64,000 nucleotides of DNA. Origin: Coix lacryma-jobi var. lacryma-jobi (taxonomy: Eukaryota; Streptophyta; Magnoliopsida; Poales; Poaceae). Within the stretch, counting starts at the first letter, position 1. Each line of letters starts with the position of its first letter. Under the pieces are notes generated by a model. It was not told where the DNA came from. It searched no databases and saw nothing but the letters and a program-made list of their open reading frames with translations. Positions 11,657 through 23,675 of this stretch are shown here, piece after piece. The translations under genes were made by a program, and so were the position numbers. The stretch is from assembly GCA_009763385.1 (NCBI GenBank), contig CM019822.1:12510700-12574699 (forward strand), read 5' to 3'.

Positions 11657-11674
11657 GTCCCACCAGGCATGCCA
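11657..11674 (-). promoter_or_regulatory. A primer binding site (candidate)
   Basis: On the minus strand the 18-mer TGGCATGCCTGGTGGGAC lies seven bases inside the 5' LTR. It begins TGG, complementary to tRNA 3' CCA. The second Tat copy has TGGCACGCTCGGTGGGAC at the same spacing. I cannot name the tRNA. Confidence 0.6.
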
Positions 11675-11681
11675 AAATGTG

Positions 11682-13245
11682 TGTTGGCGCAAAATGTGAC
11701 ACCTCGCGCCAGGCACACAGCAAGCCGAAAAGCTGGCTTCAATCGGGTGCCCGAATTATGTTGAACCCAGAGACGTGCCAGTCGGTTTGACCTGAAAACC
11801 AACAAGGGATAAAAATGTGAGAATACCTTTGGAACATGCCGGGTAATACCAGACAGTTCCATATGTACGGCTTTGAAAGCCAATCACGACGACATACAGC
11901 TATAGAAGCTGTTTGTCAAAGCATGTTCATAAAGTCATTCGGCAAGTATGAGAACAGAGTGTGTAAAGTATATTAACTGCCGAGTACGTATGTAAAGAAA
12001 GACATGCTTGAACGGATTAAAGATATTATAAACAGGCAACTTGTAAATATAAATCTATTCAAATAACACATGCATAGGCTAATCCAACTAGTCTGCTGCA
12101 CGTCTAGCATTCATAAACCCGTCAAGCATAAACTCAAGCAAAGCTAATCCACCGCATGATACCACTTGCTACAAGTCTACACCACTCCTTATAATTAGAT
12201 TAATCCACCGCATGATACGACCTAATTATAAGGAGCTAAAAGCATGCATACATCTGAACAGATCTATATAAACTCATTACTCGTGTAAGCTTAACCAGAA
12301 TCGGCAGACTAGCCGAACTGGGGTCCATGAAGAAGGAACAAACAAACAAGCATGATTAAACTAATCTAAAACCTGCATCTGCCGCACGATACCTAGTTTT
12401 ATCAAAGCCTAACCGTGATCGACATGCATGAACCCACAACATGTAACAATCTAGATTGAAAGTTAATTTGGCCATCATGATCTTATGATTAACGAAACAC
12501 AAACAAACTCGTGCAACAAGGCCGAACAAAGACCAATCTAGATTGGGCAAAAGAGTGTTACAAGAATTAAATAAATAAAACACATAACACATGATAACTT
12601 AATGAATCTATTAGATCTGCCAAATCTAATAGAGCCGATAACTATTTTTACTCATGACTTAATCCGCCGCACGATACAAGACATAAGCAAAAACTTCCCG
12701 TCATAAGCTTAAATCCGCCGCACGATACTAAGCTTAACATACGAGACTGCTTGCATCACATCTAAATCCACCGCATGATACTAGACATGATAGCAAGGTT
12801 GCCGGTACTTACGGAGGTCGACGGATCGATGATTCCTCTCGAAGAACTCGATGACACGACTAAAGACTCGAAGGTGGCACGGGGCCGGTTTGTATTGATA
12901 TGGTTGTGAACAATTTTACATTGGTCGAGGGTTTATATTTATACCCTGGACAAAATACGAGTACTAGACGATCACGATTTACATAATAATATATAGAAAG
13001 AGACAAATCTTATTCCTAATCTTCTCGGCATCCTTCATTGCCACGTGCCTTCTCGTGCAGGCCGACTTTATCTGCAACATCCATCTCCCGAATGGAACCA
13101 CCGTTTTGTAAGATAGCCGACCGCACAGGTACTCACCGAGACCCTGAGGACCAAATAGTCGCTTGATTGCTTGCCGAATCCTTTCCCCACTGCTGGCTGG
13201 GCCCACCTGTCATATCCTTATGCGTGCGAAAATCCGGTGTTAACA
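11682..13245 (-). repeat. A 5' LTR, 1564 bp
   Basis: On the minus strand it starts TGTTAACACCGG and ends GCGCCAACA, the same ends as the LTRs at 44393-45788 and 55007-56402. A recurrent phrase, ccgccgcacgatac, occurs several times (12660-12780), marking short internal repeats. It carries a TATA box at 12936-12943. Confidence 0.88.
12936..12943 (-). promoter_or_regulatory. TATA box of element A LTR
   Basis: TATAAATA on the minus strand within GGGTATAAATATAAACCC. It is conserved in all three Tat LTRs of the window, which supports its role as the element promoter. Confidence 0.7.
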
Positions 13246-13335
13246 CTAACCAGTACAGTTCCTACCGTGACTTCTTGGACACTCGTCCCCCTGTGTTCAA
13301 GGAAGCCACCGAACCGCTTGAAGCAGATGAATAGC
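13246..13335 (+). pseudogene. gag: T2 gag, 5' fragment
   Basis: It reads QYSYRDFLDTRPPVFKEA then EPLEADE, the N-terminal gag region just upstream of the part seen at the start of T1. It is bounded on the left by element A and on the right by the copia solo LTR. The last five bases, ATAGC (13331-13335), are the left target duplication and contain a TAG where the right copy has ATGGC. Confidence 0.8.
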
Positions 13336-15446
13336 TGAAAGGTCCAATGGCTAGAGGGGGGGTGAATAGCCTAATTAAAAATCTACAAAATTACTTAGGC
13401 AAACACTATTAGTATAACAAATGGCGAAGCTTTTTGCGCTAGCCTAATAGTGTGTTGCAAACCACCTATCCAACAATTCTACCTAATAAGACTATGTCAC
13501 ACAAACAACTAGAGCTAGTATCTTAATGCGGAATAAAACAATCAAGCTCTAGCACAAGTATGATATACGTGAAAGTATATGTGACAAGTATGTGCAATAA
13601 GATAAACTAAGCAATCTAATCACAATTGGCTACACAAAGTATATAACACAAGATATACAAGAGATGATGTCTACACAAATGAAATAGCTCAAAATAAATA
13701 CACAAAGTAAATGAGCTAGATAGAAGTGGTTTCACCGAGCCTTCGGGATCGTCTAGTAGAGAGCCAGTCACTGGTGAAATCCACTTGTGATGCCAATCAC
13801 CAACAATATGAAAGTGGAGACCAATCACCAAGATGTAGAATCAATCACAATGAGCACACGAGACACCAAGATTTATCCCGAGGTTCACGTGCTTGCCGGC
13901 ACGCTACTCCCCGTTGTGTCGACCAACACTAGGTGATTCGGTGGCTAATCGGCGCAAAGCCAAGCTCACTAAGAGCACCACAAGAATCTACCACTAGTGA
14001 GGTAGCTCAATGACACGAGCAATCCACTAAGGATGCCTCTTGCCGCTCCGGCGAGGTGAGGCTCCAAAACCTCTCACAATCACGAACGGTGGTGGCCAAG
14101 AACAATCACCAATCTTGCCAATCAACCACCTCTACACCTCCAAGCCGTCTAGGCACCGACAAATGCCAAGAGTAACAAGAAAACTCAATGCCGATGCGAA
14201 GAACCAGTGCCACTAGATTGATCTCTTTCAAATCACCGCACTAGATCACTCAATCTCACTTGGTTTGATCAAATCAACTTGGGAGATGAGTTGGGAGGCT
14301 TGCCAAAGCTCACTAGAATGCTTAGGAATCAAAATATGCAAGAGGGAAACCTAGCAAGCCGGCCAAGCCCCTTAAATAGGCCACACAAGTCGGCCTAGCC
14401 GTTGGACTCGAAACAGACGCATCGGACGCGCCGGTGTCGGGACCATCGGACGCTGCCCCAGCGTCCGATGCTCTGATGAGCACCACGTGTCCCTTTGCTA
14501 TGAATACAGGCCGCTTGATCCCAACGGTCACATTCCTTCCCGCGCTGGTTAAAGTGGCATCGGACGCACCGATGCCTAGCATCGGACGCTTCGATGCCTC
14601 TGCTCAATTCAGCACTTTTCTGCGTCACACCGGACGCTCCGGCACTATCACATCGGACGCTCAGCCCCAGCGTCCGATGACCATGCAGAGAGGTTCCAGA
14701 GAGGGCCAAAACGCATCGGACGCGTCCGATGGTCCTGCATCGGACGCAGGCCAGCGTCCGATGCTCCCTGGAAAAACTAGCTCGCGCCACGTCATAGCCA
14801 TCGGACTCTGCAACAGTGAATTCCTAGCGTCCGTTGCTTCCTCGACAACAGTCAGTGGTTAGGGTTTGCCATCGGACTCTCGGTCAGCGCCTGATGCTGC
14901 CGACGCCAGCGTCCGATGCCCCTAACTTAGCATATTTCACTTTTCTAACTTCTACCCTTGCTTCCATGTGCCAACACCAAAGTGTTTTAACACTTGTGCA
15001 CGTGTGTTAGCATTTTTCAAAGCATTTTCCAAGGGTTTTGTTAGTCACTTACTAGGTCTATAGCATCGATATGTTAGAGAACACCTAGTGGCACTTGAAC
15101 ACCGCATAAGCCGTGAATAATCTCCTCTTAATAGTACGGCTATCTATCCTAAATGTGATCACACTCGCTAAGTGTCTTGATCACTAAAACAAAGAGCCCT
15201 ATAGGTTATACCTTTGCCTTCGGGCCTCTTTGCTCCATCTCTTCTCTTCTTCTTGCAATTCACCAAGGGTAGAGCACTTGATCACTTGAGATGCATATGG
15301 CCAACACCATCTTCCATGGTTGTCGCCTAGCTAGCTCCACCACTTGGCTTGGTCGTAATCCTTCCTCATAAGCTACACACATGCTTAGCAATAGGATTAG
15401 ACCAAATAGGTTTCATCAATTAACCAAAACCAAACTAGGGCTTTCA
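13336..15446 (-). mobile_element. Solo LTR of a SIRE-like copia element, 2111 bp
   Basis: It starts TGAAAGGTCC and ends GGGCTTTCA (TG...CA) and is flanked by ATAGC (13331-13335) and ATGGC (15447-15451), a 5 bp duplication with one transition. The reading frame of T2 gag continues on the far side. It is placed on the minus strand because its plus-strand start (GGGGGGTGAATAG) is the reverse complement of the 3' end of the copia LTR at 57661 (ATTCACCCCCC). It contains no coding sequence, so it is a solo LTR left by recombination. It holds a dense array of inverted-repeat motifs (14411-14940). Confidence 0.85.
14411..14940. repeat. CATCGGACGC / GCGTCCGATG inverted-repeat array
   Basis: About ten to fifteen copies of the 10-mer and its reverse complement. 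Several pairs form near-perfect hairpins, for example CATCGGACGCTG and CAGCGTCCGATG with a three-base loop near 14441-14470. The same motif recurs in another copia LTR at 30484-30705. Confidence 0.85.
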
Positions 15447-16638
15447 ATGGCTCAACTCCATCACCCAGAAGTTCCCTCTGCTCCGTTTGACGGAAGAGCT
15501 TAAGGCAGAGTACGCCGCTCATATGTTGGAAGGACCCACAGGTTTATGGTGGGCCCAGTACCGTGCATCCCTTCCTGCAAATGCACTGGTCACTTGGGAT
15601 CAGTTCTCTACTGCTATGCGCAACCACTACATTCCCAATGGTCTGATGGAGTTGAAGGTTACAGAGTTTATGAGGCTATCCCAGGGGACCAGGTCTATGT
15701 CAGAGTGTCTACACAGCTTCAAAAACCTATCTCGCTACGCCCCCGACTTTGTCAACACGGAAGCCAAGAAGATTGCTAGCTTCAAACGTGGCATGAATGC
15801 CACCATGCTCTCCAAGATGGGAAACAATCACCGCACCACGTTCAGTGACTTTGTTAGCGATTGCCTGAATCAAGAGGCTAATGACAGCAGGCTGGCGACA
15901 GAGAGTCGTCGTCGTGCGAACGAAGGAGGTTCGTCTCAGTAGAGGACCCCTTTCGGAGCACGCACCCCGTATCGCCCGCCAGTTGCAGGAGCAAGGTTCC
16001 GTCCCCCACAAAGGAAGATAACCACCAACCGTCCCCGTCCAGGTTTGCAGAAGCCCTACACCGCTCCCCTGATGCAGAACAAGGCAAAGGCAGGAGGTTC
16101 AGGAGGTCCCAAGACCCCCTATGTGATTGGACCATGCTACAACTGTGGTCAGACCGGACATCTGTCACGTCAGTGCCCCCAGCCAAAGAAGCAGTACACC
16201 CAGCCCCGACCTCGCACCGGCAATGTGCATTTCACCACCGTTGAGGAAGTGCCAGAAGGAGAACCTATCATCGCTGGTATGTTTCTTGTTAATCAATACC
16301 CCACAGTTGTGTTGTTTGATTCTAGAGCATCGCATTCTTTCATAAGTGAGAATTTTGTTATGAGAAGTAACCTTGAGTTGGTAGAGTTGGATCGGGGATA
16401 TCAGATAAGTTCTGCCGGAGCTGTTCTCTTCGCCCGTAAAATGGCTAAGGGAGTGGAAATGACTTTTGGGGATACGAAGGCCATAGTGGATCCCATAGTA
16501 ATCCCTGGTCTGGGTTTGGACGTAATCTTGGGTATGGGTTGGATGAAACTCTAGAAGGTCAATCTTGACATCGCAGAGCGAGTAGTTTCTATGATTAGTC
16601 CTTGGAGTGGGTCTACTTTTCGGTTTAAGCTACCCTGA
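15447..16638 (+). pseudogene. gag: T2 gag-protease
   Basis: The gag core continues from the 5' fragment (LTEELKAEYAAHMLEGP), then the CCHC knuckle CYNCGQTGHLSRQC (about 16137-16178), then protease. Unlike T1, all of it stays in one frame. It is broken by TAG at 15940 (CAG in T1), TAG at 16552 (TGG in T1) and TGA at 16636 (CGA in T1). The protease active site reads FDSRAS instead of FDSGAS (codons 16318-16326), the result of a GGA-to-AGA change, so the enzyme would be inactive even without the stops. Confidence 0.88.
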
Positions 16639-16656
16639 AACCCCCATGAGATAGGA

Positions 16657-19605
16657 GTGTTGTTCAATATCACGGCAAAGCAGATAGCTGAGATCCCAGT
16701 AGTGTGTGATTTTCCAGATGTCTTCCCTGATGAGTTGCCAGGACTGCCGCCCGATAGGGATGTGGAGTTTGCTATAGAGTTAATCCCTGGAACGGCACCA
16801 ATTTTCCGGAGGCCGTATAGGATGCCAGCTAACGAGCTAGCAGAGCTCAAGACTCAGTTGCAAGAGCTCTTGGATAAAGGTTTGATACGTCCTAGTTCGT
16901 CACCTTGGGGATGTCCCGCCATCTTTGTGAAAAAGAAGGACAAAACTTTATGGATGTGTGTGGATTACACACCGCTGAATGCAGTAACTATAAAGAACAA
17001 GTATCCCTTACCCCGAATCGATGTCTTGTTTGATCAGTTATCAAAGGCAAAAGTGTTCTCCAAGATCGACTTGAGATCAGGTTACCATCAGATTAAGATC
17101 AGAAGAGAGGATATACCAAAAACAACCTTCTCTACCAGATATGGACTTTATGAATATCTAGTTATGTCCTTTGGATTAACTAATGCACCGACATATTTCA
17201 TGTACCTGATGAATTCTGTCTTTATGCTGGAGTTGGATAAGTTTGTTGTGGTATTCATTGATGACATCTTGGTATACTCTGAAAATGAGAAGGATCATGC
17301 TGAGCACTTACGAGTCATCCTAGCCCGGCTTCGAGAGCACAAGTTGTATGCTAAGTTTAGCAAGTGTGAGTTTTGGTTAAAGAAGGTACCTTTCCTTGGA
17401 CACATCCTTTCAGAAGAAGGAATCTCCGTAGACCCTTCTAAGGTACAAGAGGTTATGGATTGGAAAGCTCCCACCAATGTTTTTGAGGTCCGAAGCTTCT
17501 TAGGTTTGGCCGGATATTACCGTCGGTTCATTCCGGATTTTTCAAGAATAGCCAAGCCCATGACTCGTTTAACACAGAAAAACAAGAAGTTCGAATGGAC
17601 TCCAGAGTGTGAAACAGCTTTCCGCACTCTGCGAACGTTGTTGACTTCCGCACCCATTTTGGCTCAGCTGAACTTGGAGGAACCTTTTGATGTGTTTTGT
17701 GACGCATCCAAGATCGGACTTGGATGTGTGCTCATGCAGAATGGAAGAGTTATCGCATATGCTTCCCGCCAGTTGAGACCGCATGAAGAGAATTACCCCA
17801 CTCATGATTTGGAATTAGCAGCCGTGGTCATGCACTCAAGATCTGGAGGCATTATCTTATGGGCAACCTATGTCATGTGTATACAGATCATAAAAGTCTG
17901 AAGTATATCTTCACCCAGCCAGAGTTGAATATGAGGCAGAGGAGATGGTTAGAGTTGATTAAGGATTATAACCTCGAAGTGCATTACCACCCCAGAAAAG
18001 CAAATGTTGTAGCGGATGCCTTGAGTCGCAAGACTCATTGTAACTCCCTACAACCACTGTTGGAAGATGGATTTAACCTTATGCACCCCGTTATGCTAAA
18101 CAATATCACCCTGCAGTGTACCCTGGAAAGTGATATCATTGAAGGACAAAAGACCGATGAAGAGATCTGTCAGATTAAGAAGAGGATGGAAACCAATAGT
18201 TCATTGAACTTCAGAACAGATGAACAAGAAATTTTGTGGTATAATCAAAGGTTGGTTGTTCCCAAGAATACAGAGCTGAAAGAAAGAATTCTGAATGAAG
18301 CTCAAAGTTCAAAGTTGTCTATCCATCCAGGAAGCAGTAAGATGTACCAAGATCTGAGAACAAGGTATTGGTGGTCAAAGATGAAGAAGGAAGTCGCAGC
18401 TTATGTCGCAAGATGCGATACTTGCTGCCGGATAAAGGCTATACACCTAAGACCTGCCGGATTGTTACAACCGTTGTCAATTCCAGAATAGAAATGGGAA
18501 GAGATTAGTATGGATTTCATCACAGGTCTTCCCACCACTCAAAAAGGACATGATTCTATCTAGGTTATCGTGGATCGGTTATCCAAAGTGGCTCACTTCA
18601 TACCGGTCAAGACCACACATCGACCTCACCAGTATGCAGATTTTTATATTCAGAACATGCTAAGGTTGCATGGAGTTCCTAAAAGGATTGTTTCCGATAG
18701 AGGGCCCCAGTTTATAGCGTGTTTTTGGGAACAGTTGCACAAGGAGCTTGGGACTAAGTTGGTAAGAAGTTCCGCTTATCATCCTCAAACCGCAGGACAA
18801 ACAGAAAGAGTGAATAAAATTTTAGAAGATATCCTCAGAGCTTGTGTTCTATCCTCAGGAGACTCATGGGAGAAATGGTTACCCCTCGCAGAGTTCTCGT
18901 ATAACAATAGCTATCAAGAAAGCATAAAAATGGCACCGTTTGAAGTTTTATATGGACGAAGATGCAGAACTCTGGTAAATTGGGTTGAATCAGGAGATCG
19001 AGGATTTTATGGGTCAGATTATGTAAAGGATGTCGAAGAGATCGTGCAAACTGTACAACAACATATCAAGGCAGCACAATCCCGACAGAAAAGCTATGCA
19101 GACACGCGAAGAAGACCCTTGGAATTTCAAGTAGGAGATTATGTTTATCTCAAAGTCTCGCCCATGAGAAAGGTCCAACGTTTTGGAATCAAGAAAAAGC
19201 TAGCACCCCGATACGTGGGACCATATCAGATCATAGCCAGAAAGGGAGAAGTAGCCTATGAAGTGCAGTTACCCCCAGAGATGAGTGCAGTCTTTCCCGT
19301 GTTTCATGTATCCCAGCTGAAGAAGTGTCTTCGAGTCCCTGAACGAGAAGAAGTTCAGATGCCGGATGTCACTATTAGATCAGATCTGGAATACTATGAA
19401 CAGCCTCAGGAGATATTGGACACCAGGACCCGAGAGACTCAAAATTGAACAATGAAGACTTACAAGATTCTCTGGAGCAATCACGGACCCAATGATGCAA
19501 CTTGGGAAACAGAGGAGTACTTGCGCGTAAACTATCCTGCTTTATATAAAGATTGGTACGTAACCCAAATCTCGGGACGAGATTTCTTTAAGGGGAGAAG
19601 GGCTG
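16657..19605 (+). pseudogene. pol: T2 pol with chromodomain
   Basis: The RT box FIDDILVYS lies near 17260, RNase H FCDAS near 17700 (frameshifted by one extra base near 17830), and the integrase HHCC finger near 18310-18430. Catalytic motifs MDFITGLP, SDRGPQF and QTERVN are present, and a chromodomain lies around 19390-19530. Nonsense codons: TAG 18489 (TGG in T1), TAG 18561 (TGG), TGA 19446 (CGA). The polypurine tract is at 19590-19602. The gene is colinear with T1 pol and clearly dead. Confidence 0.9.
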
Positions 19606-22600
19606 TGTAACACCCTGATTTAATTTTTCCCCAATTTAATAACAGGAATTAGAAATTAAATAGGCTGGCTAGTTTATTAGAGGAGGAAAATAAAATTTTG
19701 GTTTATTATTCTCATGTTGCATTCATGCTGTTGCATATTTTATTGAGTGGAAAATAAATTTATTAAACCCGTATAGGGCGAATCGAATTTATTCTATTTG
19801 AAAAGGCAAATAAAATATTTATGAAAATTTATAAAATCAAGTGCAAAATTTTATTTCCAAAATTTAGGAAAATATTTCCAAACCTCTTCAAAATTTGTTT
19901 GGTTTCAAAATGGATTTTGATTTGGAATTTAAAAGCATTTACAGAACAAAAAGAAAAAGGAAAGGCAAAAAGGGACCCTCTTCTCTCTCTCTCCCTTCTC
20001 CCCATTTCAGCCCGACCTGGCCCGACCTCCTTTGCCCCGCGGCCCGCGCGCGTGCCCGGCTCACCTGCAGTGCCAGCCCGCCCTCCCTTTCCCTTTTCTT
20101 TTCTCCCTGGGCTGCCCACGACTCCCCTGCCGGCCCATTCCTCCGCTGGCCACGCTCGCGCCACGCGCGCGGCCCAGCCTCCGCCGCACCGCGCGCACTC
20201 CTCGCCCCTCTCGCTGACCTGCGGACCCCGCCATCAGCCGCAGCAGCCACGGCGCAAGCCCTCTCTCTCTCACCGACGAGTGGACCCCCCATGTCGGATC
20301 GATCCTCTCCAACCTCTTACCCCGACCTTCGCGCGAGCTGCGCCGACTCGGCCGCCATCTACGCGCACGCCCGTCCCCAATCCACCGCGTGTTATAAACG
20401 GCCGCCACCGACTTCTCCTCGCCCTGGAATGAACGACCACACGCCACGCCGCGTCAATCCTTCCCCGTCCCATCTCGCCAAGCGACGCCGCCGGAGCTCG
20501 GAGCCACGACGGTCGGACCCGACGACGAGCTCCCGCCTCCGGACCCCCTGCGACCGCGCCAATTCCCCCGGTGAGCACGCCGTGACCCCCTCTTCCTCCC
20601 TGTGCGGTCTGTCAGGCTAGTTGGGTTTCTTAGGCCGTGTCCGAGCTACGCCAGCGAGCTCCACGACCTCATCCATGGCGCCGCCGTGTTTCGCTGCGAT
20701 CCGCCCCTCCCCAGCCCGTCCCTGGTGACGGGAGCACGCCTAATCGGATCCGGGGTGAGATTCTCTACCTCCCCACCTCTTTCCACTGGTTCCCGAGCCT
20801 CTCAGCGTCGTTCCGCCATGCGCCGACGAGCTCACGGCCGTTCCCCATGGCGCGCCGCCGCGCGACATGCTCCGCCCACCGCCGTCGCGCCGTCCAGCAC
20901 CCCAGAGCCATCCGATCTCAGTTCGGCGGCATAGATTAGATTGAACCGGCGAATCGGTATAAGCCGAGACCACGGCTCATGGACTTGGTCCACCACTGCC
21001 ACCTAAGTCGGTCCACGGCACACGTGGAACACCAGACCGATGATATCGCGACACCTCACACCTGACAGCCCACGTGGCGCCAGCTCGGCAGCCAGCGCGA
21101 CCGCGCTGACCCTTCTGCTAAAGAGTCCTCCCACTTTCTGGAAATCAACCCGCGATCCAAAGACACTGTTCCCTGAGTCTAGGTTTTCTTTCGGTTTAGC
21201 CCCTGCACTTCTTAGAAAAAGAGGCGCAGTCCTCGGTCCACCGTGCACCGCGAGCCGAGCACCGTGGGCCTCGCCCACAGCACAGTGCATACGCCGCGCC
21301 AGTCAGCAAGTGCCACGTGCCGCGCAGCCAGCCGGCGTTGGCTCTTTTTCGCTTAAGCCCCTGTTGTTCCCCGAAATAAACCCGCACTCCCACTGGTACT
21401 GTGCGCTGAGTCACAGAGATATTGCATCCTAACCCTTGTACTTTTCAGAAAATGAGGCCCGGTCCCACCGCCCTTTTCTTTTCTGTTTTATTTATTTAAA
21501 ATCCGAAAATGAGTTCGAGCTATTTACAGAAATGTCAATTTGACCCGTTCAACTTGCGTTAGTTTCATAATTTCGTTCTCTACGCAGTAGATCTATTAGT
21601 TTACTATTTTCATACTGTTTGTTGTACTGTTATTCATTTTGCTTTGTATGTGCCATGTATGTTGATTGGGCCAGAGAGTGCGGAGTTCGAGGATGCTCCA
21701 GATTTTCCTTGTGATCCAGTTGATTCGATCCACCCCGCAGGCAAGTGTTCTTGAACATCTTGCACCTATGATTTATTTTACTTTTGGTATTAGAGTAGTT
21801 TAGATCTAGTAGATGCATGCAATGTCAAATTTGAATCCTATATTATGGTTTACTAGATCTTGCTCTATTATCCTTGTCACCTGTTTTGGGATGTTCGGGT
21901 AGGTGTCTTGCTTAGCCCTGCAGTCATGGTTGGGATGGGAGTTAAAATGTTTATAATCTTGATTAATGAACTATGAAACGAATGTGGTCATGGTAATTTT
22001 GTAGTAACATGGTTATTAGGTAAATCCGGCAGGATGGACCCGTATTGGTGGTTTTGTGCCGTGGGACTCGGCAGCTGGTTTCGTTTTCTGGTTCTGGGCT
22101 CGTGCTAGATATATCCTGCCTAGATCCCTAGGACCCGGTTCTTGGACAAGTAACCCGACAAAACAGCGCAGCCATGAGATCTGGATGGGCTGGACCTGGC
22201 TAATTAATTAGTTCCCTCTAAGTTATGCTACACGGGGGTTGTATAGTGGCTCAAGAGGGGTCCCTTGGGGTCGTTGACTTATGGACAGGGGAGAAACCTT
22301 AGAGTACGTGTAACACAGACTTGGAGGGGCTTTGTAAAGGCCTTGCAGTGCAACCCGCTATGCACCTTGGCAGTGTTTAGCGTGACGGGTAATGCACGAC
22401 TCATGGGTAACGATGTGCAACCTCTGCAGAGTGTAAAACTGATATATCAGCCGTGCTCACGGTCACGAGCGGGTTTGGACTTCTTCGAGATTAGTTGGTT
22501 ACTGGTTGGTTTTGGGTTCGGGTCATCTGATGGACTTCAGGTGCGGTTGCCTGATGGACTTCAGGTGTTGGTTGCTCGGTGTGACTCCGAGTGTGGTTGC

Positions 22601-23158
22601 TCAGTGCGACTCTGAGTGTTGTTACTTTTATACAGTGTCTGTCTATAACCTAGTAAATAGGTGCATAGGATTAATAGGATTAATAGGGTGTGTCGCTTTA
22701 GGCGCTTGAGTCAAACAAAGTCAGCCTACCTTTGTTATGAGCCTCATAAGCATATATTTCCTACCCTTGCGGAGTACATTTCGATGTACTCACCCTTCCT
22801 CTTTGTCCCCCCTGCTACCCCACCCAGACACTGAAGACTACACGTACGAGGAGCAGGAGTATCCAGAAGACGGAGGCTACGACCCTGACGACTTGTACTA
22901 GGATGGCGCAACCCCCGGTCGACCTTCCTGTGAAGTGGAGTCCAGATCTTCCGCATCTTCATCAGAGTTTATTTTAGAGTCAGTTTCATGAGAGTCTGTA
23001 TTTTTCTTTCAGACCCGAGGGTCATTTATGTAATAAAGTTCGTTATTATTAATAAAGCATTGTTTTGATATTTACTATGATGTGGATATATGTATGAAAA
23101 TTGATCCTGGCATACATATATTGTGCTCCAATTTTATTCTTAAAATTGGAGTGTCACA
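19606..23158 (+). mobile_element. Solo LTR, Tekay-like family 2, 3553 bp
   Basis: It starts TGTAACACCC and ends GAGTGTCACA and is flanked by GGCTG on both sides (19601-19605 and 23159-23163). The insertion point is the junction of the T2 polypurine tract and 3' LTR, so the duplication includes the first two bases of that LTR. It contains no protein domain. It has the same layout as the T1 LTR: GC-rich first third (19980-20930), AT-rich centre, and a hairpin near the end (22772-22791). The strand is set by LTR similarity in layout to T1. Confidence 0.88.
22772..22791 (+). promoter_or_regulatory. Conserved LTR hairpin with TTCG loop
   Basis: GAGTACAT, loop TTCG, ATGTACTC: an 8 bp perfect stem closed by a TTCG tetraloop. 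It is the counterpart of the hairpins at 8146, 27609 and 31276. Confidence 0.6.
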
Positions 23159-23161
23159 GGC

Positions 23162-23295
23162 TGTGACACCCTAGTGTCAAGCATTGTATTAGGAACTACA
23201 TTTAGCTACTAAAAGGCATAAATAATGCATTGCATCATTTCATGTGCATAAAAGTGCTTTTTGTCTTTGGTTTATTTATTTTTATTTTATGGTTT
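23162..23295 (+). repeat. T2 3' LTR, first 134 bp only
   Basis: It begins TGTGACACCCTAGTGTCAAG, like the T1 LTR, and breaks off in the phrase ttatggtttct, after which the sequence is unrelated. The same phrase continues as LTR in the solo copy at about 23800, which locates the break at 23295-23298. Confidence 0.85.
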
Positions 23296-23675
23296 CTCCC
23301 TCGCATGAAAACAAATCCAGAACCTCTGTCATTGGCCGAAGGGATACCTGAGCTAGACACTTGTGATCACGGCTCCACTTCTCAGCATAGTGATCGCACA
23401 AACCACGGGCACGACGATAAGCCTTGAGATCAGCAAAACGACGGTCTAATGACGGCAGTGTAGGCCATTCGCCACCGGTGCCCGCTTGCTTGTCTACGCC
23501 AGGCATAGATGGCCCTTTCTGATGCCAGCGTGGTACGCCAGGAGGATCGACACGACGCCATCGTGTCGGCGGGGCTGATCAGCGGCCTCTTCCTGCAACA
23601 AGGAAAGCGTGTACGCAGTATCCAGAGAATTTGGGCGTTGAACAATAACCACCGCACGAATGTGGGGCTGTAAAC
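23296..23675 (-). pseudogene. Gypsy gag fragment X, C-terminal part
   Basis: On the minus strand it reads HIRAVVIVQRPNSLDTAY, then after a frame change RFADLKAYRRARGLC and a degenerate zinc knuckle (CDHYAEKWSRDHKC, with Tyr in place of the second Cys). It continues the gag fragment at 28128-28813 directly; the two parts were separated by insertion of the solo LTR with duplication of TAAAC. It belongs to a Ty3/gypsy lineage different from T1 and Tat. No LTR or pol of this element is visible in the window. Confidence 0.8.

Larger units (their letters stand above)
8663..13245 (-). mobile_element. A: Ty3/gypsy Tat-type element, 5' part
   Basis: On the minus strand the order is 5' LTR (13245 down to 11682), primer site, gag, protease. 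The element is then cut by the T1 insertion at 8662/8663; the remainder should lie left of the window beyond T1. It is related to the complete Tat element at 44393-56402 in gag, protease, primer site and LTR ends, but is diverged (LTR 1564 bp against 1396 bp) and carries several stops. Its right end abuts gag sequence of T2 at 13246, so it is inserted in T2. The target duplication cannot be checked because the other end is outside the window. Confidence 0.85.
13246..23295 (+). mobile_element. T2: decayed Tekay-like element, interrupted
   Basis: Pieces of one plus-strand element closely related to T1: gag 13246-13335, gag/pol 15447-19605, and the first 134 bases of its 3' LTR at 23162-23295. 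It is split by A (left), a copia solo LTR (13336-15446) and a solo LTR at the pol/LTR junction (19606-23158). The rest of the 3' LTR is missing; the sequence changes abruptly to a foreign antisense gag fragment near 23296. It has at least six nonsense codons, all explained by C-to-T or G-to-A changes relative to T1. It is the oldest layer of this nest. Confidence 0.88.

Noticed and set aside
13246..13250. CTAAC as target duplication of element A
   Set aside because: The partner end is outside the window, so it cannot be confirmed; not claimed as a duplication.
19821..20939. Overlapping open frames in the solo LTR 19606-23158
   Set aside because: Same situation: GC-rich LTR segment, several frames open at once on both strands, no conserved motif.
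19606..23158. This LTR as the real 3' LTR of T2
   Set aside because: The GGCTG target duplication on both sides and the resumption of a T1-type LTR start at 23162 show it is an insertion.
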